Part shown: piece after piece, positions 22,866 through 32,628 of the stretch
Position numbering within the stretch: position 1 is the stretch's first letter
Layout of the letters: the number at the start of each line of letters is the position of its first letter
NCBI GenBank assembly: GCA_012034595.1
Contig: JAAUPE010000077.1
Span: 1 to 33,683, forward strand
From: Calothrix sp. CSU_2_0
GTDB taxonomy: Bacteria; Cyanobacteriota; Cyanobacteriia; Cyanobacteriales; Nostocaceae
Reading direction: 5' to 3'
DNA length: 33,683 nt
The notes under the pieces: generated by a model
Seen by the model: only the letters and a program-made list of their open reading frames with translations
Databases searched by the model: none
Told to the model about the DNA's origin: nothing
Translations under genes and position numbers: made by a program

Positions 22866-24575
22866 CTAATTGCGGTTGTCCCCAATGATGCGTTCGTTTT
22901 TATAGATGGCAATTCCTGGTTTTGCACCTTTGGGTTTATAAACGTGCTTGGGTTGGGTATAAACCACGGGAACTTGTTCGCTTTGACGAGCGCGACTGTA
23001 ATAGGCTGTAAGATTAGCAGTGTATTGTAAATCGATTTCATCGGGGACTTTGCCGGGTTGAAGTCGTAAAAGAACGTGACTACCGGGGATTTCTTGGGTA
23101 TGGAACCATAAATCATAATCGTTAGCAACGCGAAATGTAAGTTGGTCATTTTGACGGTTGTTGCGTCCAATGAGGATTTCAAAACCACTGGGGGTACGAT
23201 CGCGTCTAAAATTAACGCTTGGTTCATCGCGATTACGAGCTTTGTAACCTGTGTCTTCGAGGTATTTTTGCGAAACCAATTCGTCGCGAATTTCTTCTAA
23301 AGCTTGTAAATCTTCGGCTGTTTGATAGGTTTCAATTTGGGCGATCGCAGCTTCGACTTGTTCGAGATAGGTAATTTCGGCGTTAACTTCTGCTAATAAT
23401 GGTTCTACGGCTGCCCTTGCCCTTTTTAATTTTTGATGCTTTTTGTAGAGGATTTGGGCATTAACTACGGCGTTTTTATCGGGTTCAAGTGTTATGGTTA
23501 CGGATTTCCCGGTTTCAAAATCTGCCAGTGTCATCTCTTTCATTCCCGGTTCCCAGGTATGGAGATGTGCCATTAATAAATCGGCTTTTTCGCGGAATTC
23601 ATCAGCGCGATCGCTTTGTTTTAGTTTATCGGTAAAGGTATTTGCCTTTTGTCGCAGCTTTTCCAAAAAATTGTTAAGCTTCTGACTCAATTGGTGGCGC
23701 AACTGGGAAAATATTAATTGATTAAACTGGCTCGTGTAGTAGCTATTTACCAATTCTTGAGTACTGACAGCGTTCTCGATTCCACCCCAACCAAGGACGT
23801 TGTAACCCAACTCTAAAAAAACTGGTTCAAATTGGTTTTTCTGCAAACGTTGTAACCATTCCTGCCAGCGTTGAAATAAATTTTGCCATTGTTCCAAATT
23901 CAGCGATTCGGTGTTTGCTTCCAAGTCAAGATTTGCAGCGATTAACATCGACTGAATCAAAGCTGGGGATGTACCGCGATAATTTTTCAGTAATTGTTTT
24001 TTTAATCCACCTGGTACTAAACTTACCCTTTCTTGCCAAAGTTGAAAAGATTCCCCCAAACTAGGTATGGTGTTCGTCATTCTAGGTGGTGGTTCGTACC
24101 CTTGCCCCGTGAGTACAGTACGAACACTTGATTGTTGTTGATTTACTTGGTGAGCAGTGGTAATAATCTCATTTTTAGCATTTGTCAGCACCACATTACT
24201 ATACTTGCCCATGATTTCCACATAAACATGGTACAGAGCATCCTCACCAGGACGACGGGCAAATTGCAAATCTACAACCCGTTCCCAAGGAGATGTAGCT
24301 GCAATTGCCACCAATGCTAAACCATTTAACTGACTGAGTAACTGCTGGCTAAAAGCGAAAGTATCGGGAATGCGGGGAGGAGCATCACCAATATGCAAAC
24401 GTGCAGCTTGGGGATGCCAAGAAATCTCCAGCCAACCCCGTCCTTGGAGCGTGCGGAGTGCCATACTAATTGTGTTGCGATCGCGTTGATAAACTTGTTC
24501 GAGACGCGATGGTAAAAAGTTTTGGCGCAGTTCGCTACAAACCGCAGTCAAGGTAGTAAAGTCAAAAGATTGCAC
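22866..24575 (-). CDS. rqcH: NFACT-family ribosome quality-control protein (RqcH-like)
   Basis: A 569-aa homologue of RqcH/Rqc2 (earlier FbpA). In bacteria RqcH binds stalled 50S-peptidyl-tRNA complexes and adds C-terminal Ala tails (family knowledge). The NFACT-N part spans about 1-200 (QSFDFTTLTAVCSELRQNF, with RDRNTISMAL and WERVVDLQFARRPG). A long coiled-coil middle part follows (about 280-440). The C-terminal NFACT-R (DUF814) begins about residue 463 (SGFEILIGRNNRQND) and includes DLWFHTQEIPGSHVLLR. The start is GTG at 24575. The length is normal for the family. The DUF3891 gene lies 43 nt upstream on the same strand and may be cotranscribed. Confidence 0.9.
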   Translation of the reverse strand: MQSFDFTTLTAVCSELRQNFLPSRLEQVYQRDRNTISMALRTLQGRGWLEISWHPQAARLHIGDAPPRIPDTFAFSQQLLSQLNGLALVAIAATSPWERVVDLQFARRPGEDALYHVYVEIMGKYSNVVLTNAKNEIITTAHQVNQQQSSVRTVLTGQGYEPPPRMTNTIPSLGESFQLWQERVSLVPGGLKKQLLKNYRGTSPALIQSMLIAANLDLEANTESLNLEQWQNLFQRWQEWLQRLQKNQFEPVFLELGYNVLGWGGIENAVSTQELVNSYYTSQFNQLIFSQLRHQLSQKLNNFLEKLRQKANTFTDKLKQSDRADEFREKADLLMAHLHTWEPGMKEMTLADFETGKSVTITLEPDKNAVVNAQILYKKHQKLKRARAAVEPLLAEVNAEITYLEQVEAAIAQIETYQTAEDLQALEEIRDELVSQKYLEDTGYKARNRDEPSVNFRRDRTPSGFEILIGRNNRQNDQLTFRVANDYDLWFHTQEIPGSHVLLRLQPGKVPDEIDLQYTANLTAYYSRARQSEQVPVVYTQPKHVYKPKGAKPGIAIYKNERIIGDNRN

Positions 24576-24618
24576 GGCAAATGACGATTGTGGTTTCAGC
24601 TTCGTCTATTGGAACATT

Positions 24619-25344
24619 TTACTTGGCAAAAGTCCATTCTAATGTCTTGATCGGTGCTGTTTGTAGTACTGCTGTGAGTTCGTCGTTATTTTCAAATTGC
24701 AACTGTTCCACATGACAAGCTTCGACATGAACGCTAAACTCATTTTCAGCAAAAGCCCAAGGCATAACCGTTAAATTACCATCACTGCGCTGCAAAATAT
24801 CATAACGCTGTCCGTCACCATCTTTGGCGATTTCCAAAGCGCGATCCCCCACAGGAATTTCATTATTGCAGAGAATTAGAGATAGGCGATCGCACCACTG
24901 GAAGAATGCGTAGGCTTTTGCGGCATCGTCTTTAGTAATCTTTAATTCTTTACGCCATTTTTCTTGATTTTGTAATTGCTCGTCAAGGAAAGCGTCTATT
25001 TCTTTTGATTCTCCGCGTTTTCCCTCAGTCAAAAAACTTAAATGCATCGAAATTAACATTGCTACCCAACGTCCACGATACCGAGCATTTTCGGTAAGTT
25101 TGTACATGCGGTCTAAATCTGTCTCTTTCTCCAAGGTAAAATCGCGAGGAGCTCCCACTGCGGTAAGGTGGTTTCCTTCCCATTCTTTTTCTAAGTCATC
25201 ATGGTGGGAAATTGCTGCGATCGTTTCTAACCAACGTTTAGGACGGAGTTTTGGATGCCAATGTCCGGCAATTTGGGCAGCAAGCAAAGCATGGGCACGA
25301 TGATAAATTATTTCCCAGCCTTTTTCATGTTGGTTAACTATCAT
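24619..25344 (-). CDS. DUF3891 family protein
   Basis: 241 aa when started at MIVNQHEKGWEIIYHRAH, the usual DUF3891 N-terminus. The frame extends upstream to ATG 25410, but those 22 extra residues (MRNLAFAKLECK...) are not family-like. Seen in the sequence: AHALLAAQIAGHWHP, the HD-like ISHHDDLEKEW, and FFQWCDRLSLILCN. The conserved His and Asp residues suggest metal binding, possibly an HD-like fold. The biochemical role is unknown. It lies directly upstream of rqcH on the same strand. Confidence 0.8.
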   Translation of the reverse strand: MIVNQHEKGWEIIYHRAHALLAAQIAGHWHPKLRPKRWLETIAAISHHDDLEKEWEGNHLTAVGAPRDFTLEKETDLDRMYKLTENARYRGRWVAMLISMHLSFLTEGKRGESKEIDAFLDEQLQNQEKWRKELKITKDDAAKAYAFFQWCDRLSLILCNNEIPVGDRALEIAKDGDGQRYDILQRSDGNLTVMPWAFAENEFSVHVEACHVEQLQFENNDELTAVLQTAPIKTLEWTFAK

Positions 25345-25422
25345 GAATAAATTGGAGCCTTCGTGTAATATAAGTTTGCATTCCAGTTTTGCAAAAGCCA
25401 AGTTTCTCATTCATCTACCCAG

Positions 25423-25533
25423 AGTTAGGAAGTCAAGAATCAGAAGTTAGAAGTCAGAAGTTTGGAGTTTGGAGTTTGGAGTTAGGAGTTAGAAGTTAGG
25501 AGTTTGGAATTAGGAGTTAGGAGTTAGAAGTTG
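25423..25533. repeat. Short tandem repeats (GGAGTTT/AGAAGTTAG)
   Basis: A degenerate 7-8 bp unit repeated about 14 times: gaagtcagaagtttgg, ggagtttggagtttgg and ggagttaggagttag variants. Non-coding. Confidence 0.8.
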
Positions 25534-25579
25534 GCTAGAAGAATACAGAATAAAGAATTGTTTATTTGCAAAGCTTTTA

Positions 25580-25720
25580 GAGCATGTTTGAAAAGTTTTG
25601 AAAGGTATAATTTGTCATTCTGAGTGGAGCCTTGCGGAACGAAGAATCTGGGTTTGAACCCACGTACTGAGATGCTTCGTTCCTCAGCATGACACAGAAG
25701 GAGACTTTTCAAACACCCTC
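25580..25720. repeat. 141-bp IS5-like MITE with 3-bp target duplication
   Basis: The ends GAGCATGTTTGAAAAGT and ACTTTTCAAACACCCTC are near-perfect inverted repeats. TTA flanks both sides (25577-25579 and 25721-25723), a 3-bp target duplication as made by IS5-type transposases. The inside holds the widespread TGTCATTCTGAG...CTCAGCATGACA inverted repeat. There is no transposase gene, so it is non-autonomous. Confidence 0.85.
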
Positions 25721-25820
25721 TTAGACTAAGTAAAGAGTTTACTTATTTACACTGTAATATGCTTGCGATATACCGACCGTATTAAGCTCGCGAACTATTA
25801 ATGACTAAGGAATAACCAAT

Positions 25821-26720
25821 ATGCAAACCATCAAAAACAAAAATTTGATTAATTTTCAACGAAAGCTAACACCTTATTTATTTTTATTACCCGCATTATT
25901 TATATTAGGTTTTACGGTATTTATACCTGCGCTACAAGCTTTTTATTTAACGTTTAATCGCGTTCAAGATATTAGCGGCACACAAACAGAATGGGTTGGT
26001 TTTGCTAATTTTATCAGACTGTGGAATGATGCTGTATTTTGGAAAACATTGGGAAACACCATATTATATTTAATCGTGGTAGTCCCAATTTTAGTAATTG
26101 TACCTTTAGGGTTAGCAATATTAGTCAATCAAAAACTGCGGGGTATAACTTGGTTTCGTGCTGCGTACTATACACCAGTTATTATTTCGATGGTTGTTGC
26201 TGGAATTGCGTGGAATTGGTTGTATGAAGAAAAAGGTTTAATTAATCAATTTCTAACTAATTTAGGAATTATCAAAGAAGGTATTCCTTGGTTAACTGAC
26301 CCTAAGATTTCCCTGTATAGTGTTATGGCTGTAACTGTGTGGAAAGGCTTGGGTTACTATATGGTAATTTATCTCGCTGGTTTACAATCAATTCCTGCGG
26401 ATATCTACGAAGCTGCATCGATTGATGGTTCTGTTGGTGTGATGAAACATTTTGATATTACGTTGCCGTTGATGCGACCTTATTTAGCTTTAGTTGCGGT
26501 GATTTCGGCAATTTCTGCCACTAAGGTATTTGAAGAAGTTTATATTATGACCCAAGGTGGTCCACGAAATAGTTCTAAAACAATTGTTTATTATTTGTAT
26601 GAGCAGGCATTTTCCAGTTTAGAAATTAGCTATGCTTGTACGATTGGTTTAGTTTTATTTTTGATTATTTTGGCACTATCGGTTTTACGGTTATCTCTTG
26701 AAAATTCTGGTAATTCATAA
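25821..26720 (+). CDS. Carbohydrate-type ABC transporter permease (MalF/UgpA family)
   Basis: 299 aa, six predicted membrane helices (the first at about 17-39, LTPYLFLLPALFILGFTVF). The cytoplasmic EAA loop, EAASIDGSVGVMKHFDITLP at about 197-216, contacts the ATPase subunit. This is the first-permease type of sugar importers, which normally pairs with a second permease, a binding protein and an MsmX/UgpC-type ATPase. None of these is adjacent: the next gene converges from the other strand and a MITE lies upstream. The partner genes are probably elsewhere. The substrate cannot be told. ATG 25821 has AAGG about 10 nt upstream. Confidence 0.88.
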   Translation: MQTIKNKNLINFQRKLTPYLFLLPALFILGFTVFIPALQAFYLTFNRVQDISGTQTEWVGFANFIRLWNDAVFWKTLGNTILYLIVVVPILVIVPLGLAILVNQKLRGITWFRAAYYTPVIISMVVAGIAWNWLYEEKGLINQFLTNLGIIKEGIPWLTDPKISLYSVMAVTVWKGLGYYMVIYLAGLQSIPADIYEAASIDGSVGVMKHFDITLPLMRPYLALVAVISAISATKVFEEVYIMTQGGPRNSSKTIVYYLYEQAFSSLEISYACTIGLVLFLIILALSVLRLSLENSGNS

Positions 26721-26826
26721 GTATATTGGATAAATATGGAGGGTAAAATATGGAGGGCAAACAGCCGTTTGCCCCTACGGGTATTGCTATGCCAGATTTA
26801 ACTAAACTTTCTTCAAGTTTATGGTT
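26721..26826. other. Short convergent spacer with a repeat hairpin
   Basis: The hairpin GGGCAAAC-agcc-GTTTGCCC (26755-26774) has the same form as the one at 22703-22722. It may stop transcripts coming from either side, although no strong T-run follows. Confidence 0.55.
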
Positions 26827-29800
26827 TTAAAATCTTCTTTCAAACTCAATAACTGCGCGATTGTCATCAAATAAATTGGTTGATGCACGAACGCGAAACT
26901 CTCGATTAATTCGATAATTAATACCCCATTGTACCGGGTCACTAGCAGTTATAATTTTTAGTGCTGATGCTGAAAATCTTGGGGAAATATCAACACCTGC
27001 TTCGGCAGCTAATTCTAAACTAGAAAAATTTCTACCTGCTTCAGGATTTTCAGAAATAACAGTTGGAAATATGCGAAATTCACTTAAGCCGAATGTATTT
27101 GCAATTTGATTAAATGCACTTTGAAAATTATTAAATACTGCCGAACCAGCAATATTAATTAAGCCTAATGTGCTATCAGCACTGCGTCCTTGAGTATCTA
27201 CAAATCCTCCACCAAGTAAGGCAACAATTTCGTTTTGGCTGCGAGTCGGATTACTTGTAAGTTCAAGATTATTATTTAACTGACTAGCTGCACCTTCGAT
27301 TTTAGCTTCAACCCGAACACTTTCTAATGCCGCAAATCCTGTTGTATTAGTACGGCTCAAATCACCACTTTGAACAATATCTAAAACTCTTGCAAATAAC
27401 TGAATATCTAATTCTGGGTCACGCGGTTGGCTTCTTCTAAAAATAGCTTTGTGTTTGTAACCCCGTGCTAATTTAAATTGTGTTGTAAATAAATTCACGC
27501 CACCTGACCTGAGTCTAATTTCTCCTTCAGGGATGGGGTCTGTAAACGAACCCGTCAGATTTAGACTACCTGTAGCGATGAAATCTAGAATGGGTGGACG
27601 GGTAATTTTAACATTATTTCCCAGGGTTAATTTTAAGTTATTAAATCTAGTTTGTGTGTTGTTGTTTTCTGCCTCTTGCTGTTGAATTTGTTTGAGTAAA
27701 TTGATTGATGAACTACTATTTTCCGGGTTATTATCGGTCGATTCAGAGAGTAATACTTGACCGTTACTTAGTTTGATATCACCACCAACTAATGGGTCAA
27801 GGGCTGAACCTGTAATTTGCAAGTTACCGCTCACAACACCTTGATATAAACTTTTGAGATTTAATGCTAATTGATCGAGGCTAATGGTAAAAGGATTGGT
27901 AACTTTTAATTCATTATTGGAGATGGGAATTTCACCGGAAGCAGCTATTTTTCCCCGGCTAAATTTACCTGCAAGATTTTCAACTATGATACGGTCAAAA
28001 TCGAATTTTGCATTACCAGCAACATCAGTGAGTTTTCCTGGTAATGCTTGTGCTGAAAATGTAGCTTTATTTAAGTTAGCAATACCATTTAAAATCAGTT
28101 GGTCACGAGTTCCTTTGACTTGTAAATCGACTTCCCCTTCACCGTTTTCAAAGGTTAATTGATTGGTAAATAGGTTTAATACTGCTAATCCTTGATTTTT
28201 GACTTTGACATCAAGATTGATTTGATTATCTTGAGGTGGAGGTGATAGGGGAAATTGGTAGGGAATACCTCCTGCGATCGCAACGGGTTCGGAACCCACA
28301 ACATTGATATTGCTATTAAAATTTAAACGTCCGTTTCTGTAGTTAAAGCTAGCATCAGCCGATCGCACTCCTTTGGCGTTTAATGTGCCGTCGCTGATGT
28401 TAAAATCACCTTGGGCTTGGGGATTGGTTATGCTTCCAGCGATCGCAGCTTGTCCACTGAGATTTCCTGTTAACCCAACTGGTAATTTGACGAAGTTACT
28501 GAGGATTTTAACGGGGAAATTTGCTACCCGGAATGTTCCCGATTGTTCTTGACCTCCGAGGCTTCCTGTAAAAGCTAGGAGCCGATTTTTTGATTCGACA
28601 CGTAAGGGTTGAAAACGTAAAATTTTGTCGCTAAAGTTACCTTGAGCAATGATTTTTTGGGCGACAAAATACCGATTTGGGTCGTTTTCCTGTCCCCAAA
28701 TAAAGTTTTGACCGTTTAATTTAAAGTCTGCGTTAAGTCCGGTTGCTGTGGCAGTATCAAAGGTAATTTCACCGTTAAAAATTCCTTTTAAGTCTGCTAA
28801 ATCGGGAATGGGTGATGCATCACGTCGTTGCTGTTGTTGTTTATCGGATATGGCAACAAGTTCGGCAAATCTTTGGAGTTGGAATAACAACAGTTTTTCA
28901 TCTGGAGGTTGTTTAACTTCGGGTATTTGCTCGATGCGAGCCAAAGTTGTATTGTTGGGTAAACTTGCAGGTTTTGTATTACCCAAATCAGCAGCATTGC
29001 CAAAGTCTTTTTCTCCGATTCCCCGTCCTAAATCTGCAACTTCAAAGATTTGTAATGTTGTCAAAACATCTTGGATATCACCTTGATTAACTGAAAATGT
29101 ACCTTGAACTTGGGGAGTTGTCGCAGTGGGAATAATGCTACCAACAAAGGCATAACGGCTGTTATTTTTGATAAAATTGCTATTCTCCAGGGTCAATTTA
29201 CCTTGGTTGTAGCTAAAAATCGCATCCAGACTATTACCCCTGAGTCTACCAACTCGAGGATTTGCGATCGCAATATTCCCATTTGCCGCAAAAGTTTTTT
29301 GGTTAACCTGAAAATTCCCGGTTAAAGTTCCACCCACACCACCAGAAATAAATGGGTTACTTGGTAAGCTTAAACTTAGTGCCGTAATTGGGAAATTACC
29401 AACTTTGGCAATGATATTTTCCCCCTGGGTTTGTCCGATAGCGGTTGCATCTTGCCAGCGTACCGAAAAGTTTTGCGGACGATTATTTGCATCTAAATTA
29501 AATGCAATTGCGTCTTTCTTTCCGGCAACATTCAATTTCAACCCGCTTGTGCGATCGCTAAGAATATTTCCCGCTAATAAAGGTTCAAAAGCAAACTTAT
29601 TTACCGTTAATCCCCTCAGTGCCACCTGTCCTTGTAAATTCGGTACGGGCAAATTCCCGGTAATCTTGCCTGTAAAGTCAGCATTCCCAACTAAATCAAC
29701 CCCATTCGGCAAATTTCCCGGTAATCTCTTTAAATTGTAATTTTTTGCCTCCACATCCAAATTTAACCCCGTAATTACCGGGAATCCTTCACCTTTTGCA

Positions 29801-32628
29801 TTCGCAGTAATATACCCCCGTGCAGTCACATCCCGCGATTTTGCCCTCTCAACAACCAACCTTTCCCCATTCCAACCAATATTTGCCGTCAGGGGTTGTT
29901 GAATACCCGCTAAACCCTGGGAAAATTGCACTTGACCAGCAGCAGCCAAATTCGCCAAACTGAAATTATTCACATTCCCCGCAACTTGGAGATTTCCCCC
30001 AAATAGCCCTTCTAACTGCGGGTTAACACGATTTAACTGGACTCCAGAACCACTCACCAAAGCTTGATAACGTCCCTTCGCAAGTCGAATATTAGTCGCA
30101 TTCACAATTCCACCGGCAACATTCAACCTGCCTTGACCAGTTAACTCAATATTCTCCGGTTTAAACGAGTCTACAGTTCCCGCAACATTAAATTGACCAT
30201 TTAAACCACCCTGTACCTGGGGAGGAAGCTTGACAAAACGCTGTAAAGGGACATTACTTGCCTGTACCTGCGCTTGATAACGTCCCTTGTCGAGTAAAAT
30301 ATTCCCAGCATTAAAACTACCCCCACCTACATCTAACCTCGCTTTTCCCCTTGCTTGAATCGCAGGCAGTTGGAACGAATCAACCGTACCCGCAACTTGG
30401 AAATCTCCCGTTACCCTACCCTGAACCTGCTGGGGAACTTGCGCTAGCTGCTGAACATCAGAACCATTAACTTGTAACTGCGCTTGATAAACACCCTTAT
30501 CTAAGCGAATATTATTAACACCAACAGTTCCACCACCCACCGCAAGACGGGCATTTCCCCGACCTTGAATCGTTTTTAAAGTAATATTATCCCTACTGCC
30601 AGCAATTTGAAACGTTCCAGCCAGAGGATTTTGTAATACAGGTGCAGATTCCTTCAAAACACGGGATAAACGCACATTATTAGCAATAAATTGTGCAGCA
30701 AAATTTTCCTGATTAAATCTTACCTGGGAAAGGGCAACCCGACCCCCACCAAGATTAATCCCGGCATTTTCCGACTCAATCCCAGCAATTTTAAACGGGG
30801 CAGTATTGCCAGCGATGAGTAAACGACCATCAAACGTGACATTCGTCAAGTTAATATTTTCAGATTGTTCCTTATTCACAAACTGCTCGACAGGAATACC
30901 CGAAGTATCAGCAGTCACTAGCCATTGGTCATTAGCCCATCTACCCCCAGCTTTAACCTGACCACCCGCCACATTTAACGCCACATTGCGAAAATCCACA
31001 CTGCGATCGCTATTAACAATCGTCTCCCCAGTTCCCGGATAAGTGCCATTGGGAGCCTGCCATTGGACAGTTGTTTGGATGTTTCCAGATGCACCACTTC
31101 CCGATGTCCCCGTTCCCGGTATTCCGGCAATTTGGGCAGTCGCAGCAACAGCACCAATTTGAAAATTCGGAGTTACATTGTAAACCTTGGCAACGGCATC
31201 CCCCGGAATATTCCTAGCCGTCAGATTAAAATTTACCTGGGGGTTTTCACCAATCCGAACTTGACCACTTCCCCGAATATCCCCACCAACAACAGCTTGA
31301 CCTTGAATATCGCGAAAATTAATTAACCCCGCACGGGTAGCAAACTCAAACTTCGTCGTCAAATTCTTCAAATCAAGCTTATCAATCTTCGCATTGGCGA
31401 TTGCATTCACCTTCCCCGACACCAAAGGCTCTTCAATATCACCCGTCACCAGTAAATCTGCGGTCAAATTTGCCACAACAGCCAAAGGGAACTTGACCTT
31501 GAGCGTTTCTTGAACATTAGCCGCACTCGCCGAATTTACCCTTGCCGCTAACTTATAACCAGCTTTGCGATCGATAGTTCCATTCGCCACCAAAGGCACT
31601 TTGCCATAATTACTAACGACATTCTCCAGCTTAATTTCCGTTCTATCGAAGCCGATTTTACCCTGACTTTTGGCAAAAGGATAAGGCATTTTTCCAACTT
31701 GGACTTGCAAATTTGTCGCGATCGCATCTCCAAATAATAAAGGTGTTTGCTCTCCTGCCGCTTGTACCCGCAAATCACCCTTAATAGTGCCTTTCTGTAA
31801 ACCTACGGGTATTCGCACAATTTTCGCAATATCAGATGCCTGTATCCCATCAACTTGCAGCAGTTCTACATTGTGTATGGCTCCCTTGGGACGAGTTTCC
31901 CCACGGACAAAAATACTACCACCATTTTTTGGCTTACCTGCCACCTCATACTTAATCAGTTGGTTAGTATCCAACAACTGAGCAACCCCATTAACTTGGG
32001 AGAAAGCAACTTGATTGAGGGGAGATTGGCTAGAAGTTGGTTGCACTTCCGATCTCTTTTCCCCTAACTTCAAGCTGGTAAAAGATGAAGCCAAAACCAA
32101 ATTGCCATTACGAAAACGAATTTTATCGAGGTCAGTTTTAATAACCGCGCTTTTACCAGGAGGTTGAATTTTAGTACCGAGCCAACGACCTTGGGAATCT
32201 TGTTCGACGTAAAGATTGGGATTAACGAGGGTGACATCAAGCTTTAAGCGTCGCTGAAAAATTAATTGCCAAATATCGAAACTAGCATCAACAGCTTCCA
32301 CTGTGGCATTATCGGGGTCACTATCCGTCGCTGGAATCGAAGAACTACCAAACCGTACCCCAGAAAGGGAAAATTCCTTGACTGCTCCCAATTTTACCGG
32401 ACGGTTGAGGGTATTGGTCAAATTTTGCTGTGCCAGAGGTGCTAAATCCTCTTGGATAAACTTTTGTAACCACCAAGCACCACCAACCAATCCAATTACC
32501 AAAATCCCACCCAAAGCCATACTGCCACGGGTTAACATCATTAACCAAAATCTTCGATTGCTGCGAGATGGAGAATTGGGATTTGTCTTCGACTCAGGGG
32601 GAGTTTCGTGATTGGGAAAGTTACTCAT
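26827..32628 (-). CDS. tamB: TamB-like (DUF490) translocation and assembly protein
   Basis: A 1933-aa AsmA/TamB-type protein that should span the periplasm from an inner-membrane anchor. One N-terminal membrane helix lies at about 27-50 (MALGGILVIGLVGGAWWL). A very long beta-rich body follows, expected to form a hydrophobic groove used in outer-membrane protein assembly or lipid transport (family knowledge). The C-terminal DUF490 domain covers about the last 400 residues, with NPTRSQNEIVALLGGGFVD and a beta-strand end RAVIEFERRF. At about 640-880 there are four tandem repeats of about 70 residues (KGRYQAQV...VAGTVDSF type). This is longer than the roughly 1260 aa of E. coli TamB but usual for cyanobacteria. 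Confidence 0.9.
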   Translation of the reverse strand: MSNFPNHETPPESKTNPNSPSRSNRRFWLMMLTRGSMALGGILVIGLVGGAWWLQKFIQEDLAPLAQQNLTNTLNRPVKLGAVKEFSLSGVRFGSSSIPATDSDPDNATVEAVDASFDIWQLIFQRRLKLDVTLVNPNLYVEQDSQGRWLGTKIQPPGKSAVIKTDLDKIRFRNGNLVLASSFTSLKLGEKRSEVQPTSSQSPLNQVAFSQVNGVAQLLDTNQLIKYEVAGKPKNGGSIFVRGETRPKGAIHNVELLQVDGIQASDIAKIVRIPVGLQKGTIKGDLRVQAAGEQTPLLFGDAIATNLQVQVGKMPYPFAKSQGKIGFDRTEIKLENVVSNYGKVPLVANGTIDRKAGYKLAARVNSASAANVQETLKVKFPLAVVANLTADLLVTGDIEEPLVSGKVNAIANAKIDKLDLKNLTTKFEFATRAGLINFRDIQGQAVVGGDIRGSGQVRIGENPQVNFNLTARNIPGDAVAKVYNVTPNFQIGAVAATAQIAGIPGTGTSGSGASGNIQTTVQWQAPNGTYPGTGETIVNSDRSVDFRNVALNVAGGQVKAGGRWANDQWLVTADTSGIPVEQFVNKEQSENINLTNVTFDGRLLIAGNTAPFKIAGIESENAGINLGGGRVALSQVRFNQENFAAQFIANNVRLSRVLKESAPVLQNPLAGTFQIAGSRDNITLKTIQGRGNARLAVGGGTVGVNNIRLDKGVYQAQLQVNGSDVQQLAQVPQQVQGRVTGDFQVAGTVDSFQLPAIQARGKARLDVGGGSFNAGNILLDKGRYQAQVQASNVPLQRFVKLPPQVQGGLNGQFNVAGTVDSFKPENIELTGQGRLNVAGGIVNATNIRLAKGRYQALVSGSGVQLNRVNPQLEGLFGGNLQVAGNVNNFSLANLAAAGQVQFSQGLAGIQQPLTANIGWNGERLVVERAKSRDVTARGYITANAKGEGFPVITGLNLDVEAKNYNLKRLPGNLPNGVDLVGNADFTGKITGNLPVPNLQGQVALRGLTVNKFAFEPLLAGNILSDRTSGLKLNVAGKKDAIAFNLDANNRPQNFSVRWQDATAIGQTQGENIIAKVGNFPITALSLSLPSNPFISGGVGGTLTGNFQVNQKTFAANGNIAIANPRVGRLRGNSLDAIFSYNQGKLTLENSNFIKNNSRYAFVGSIIPTATTPQVQGTFSVNQGDIQDVLTTLQIFEVADLGRGIGEKDFGNAADLGNTKPASLPNNTTLARIEQIPEVKQPPDEKLLLFQLQRFAELVAISDKQQQQRRDASPIPDLADLKGIFNGEITFDTATATGLNADFKLNGQNFIWGQENDPNRYFVAQKIIAQGNFSDKILRFQPLRVESKNRLLAFTGSLGGQEQSGTFRVANFPVKILSNFVKLPVGLTGNLSGQAAIAGSITNPQAQGDFNISDGTLNAKGVRSADASFNYRNGRLNFNSNINVVGSEPVAIAGGIPYQFPLSPPPQDNQINLDVKVKNQGLAVLNLFTNQLTFENGEGEVDLQVKGTRDQLILNGIANLNKATFSAQALPGKLTDVAGNAKFDFDRIIVENLAGKFSRGKIAASGEIPISNNELKVTNPFTISLDQLALNLKSLYQGVVSGNLQITGSALDPLVGGDIKLSNGQVLLSESTDNNPENSSSSINLLKQIQQQEAENNNTQTRFNNLKLTLGNNVKITRPPILDFIATGSLNLTGSFTDPIPEGEIRLRSGGVNLFTTQFKLARGYKHKAIFRRSQPRDPELDIQLFARVLDIVQSGDLSRTNTTGFAALESVRVEAKIEGAASQLNNNLELTSNPTRSQNEIVALLGGGFVDTQGRSADSTLGLINIAGSAVFNNFQSAFNQIANTFGLSEFRIFPTVISENPEAGRNFSSLELAAEAGVDISPRFSASALKIITASDPVQWGINYRINREFRVRASTNLFDDNRAVIEFERRF

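Larger units (their letters stand above)
25345..25820. other. Intergenic region with STRR block and an IS5-like MITE
   Basis: About 475 nt. GGAGTTAGAAGTTTG-type short tandem repeats run from about 25423 to 25533. A 141-bp MITE (25580-25720) follows. The last 100 nt should hold the promoter of the ABC permease gene; none is certain. Confidence 0.65.

Noticed and set aside
22856-23227. A 123-codon minus-strand frame within the RqcH-like gene
   Set aside because: It is a shifted frame over the well-conserved NFACT-R domain, which reads correctly in the longer frame.
25645-25665. tRNA-like GGGTTTGAACCC stretch
   Set aside because: It is part of the MITE interior. No acceptor stem, anticodon arm or CCA end can be drawn around it.
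27000-32600. Several plus-strand frames of 60-112 codons opposite tamB
   Set aside because: They are antisense to a continuous 1933-codon gene and show no domains or ribosome sites.
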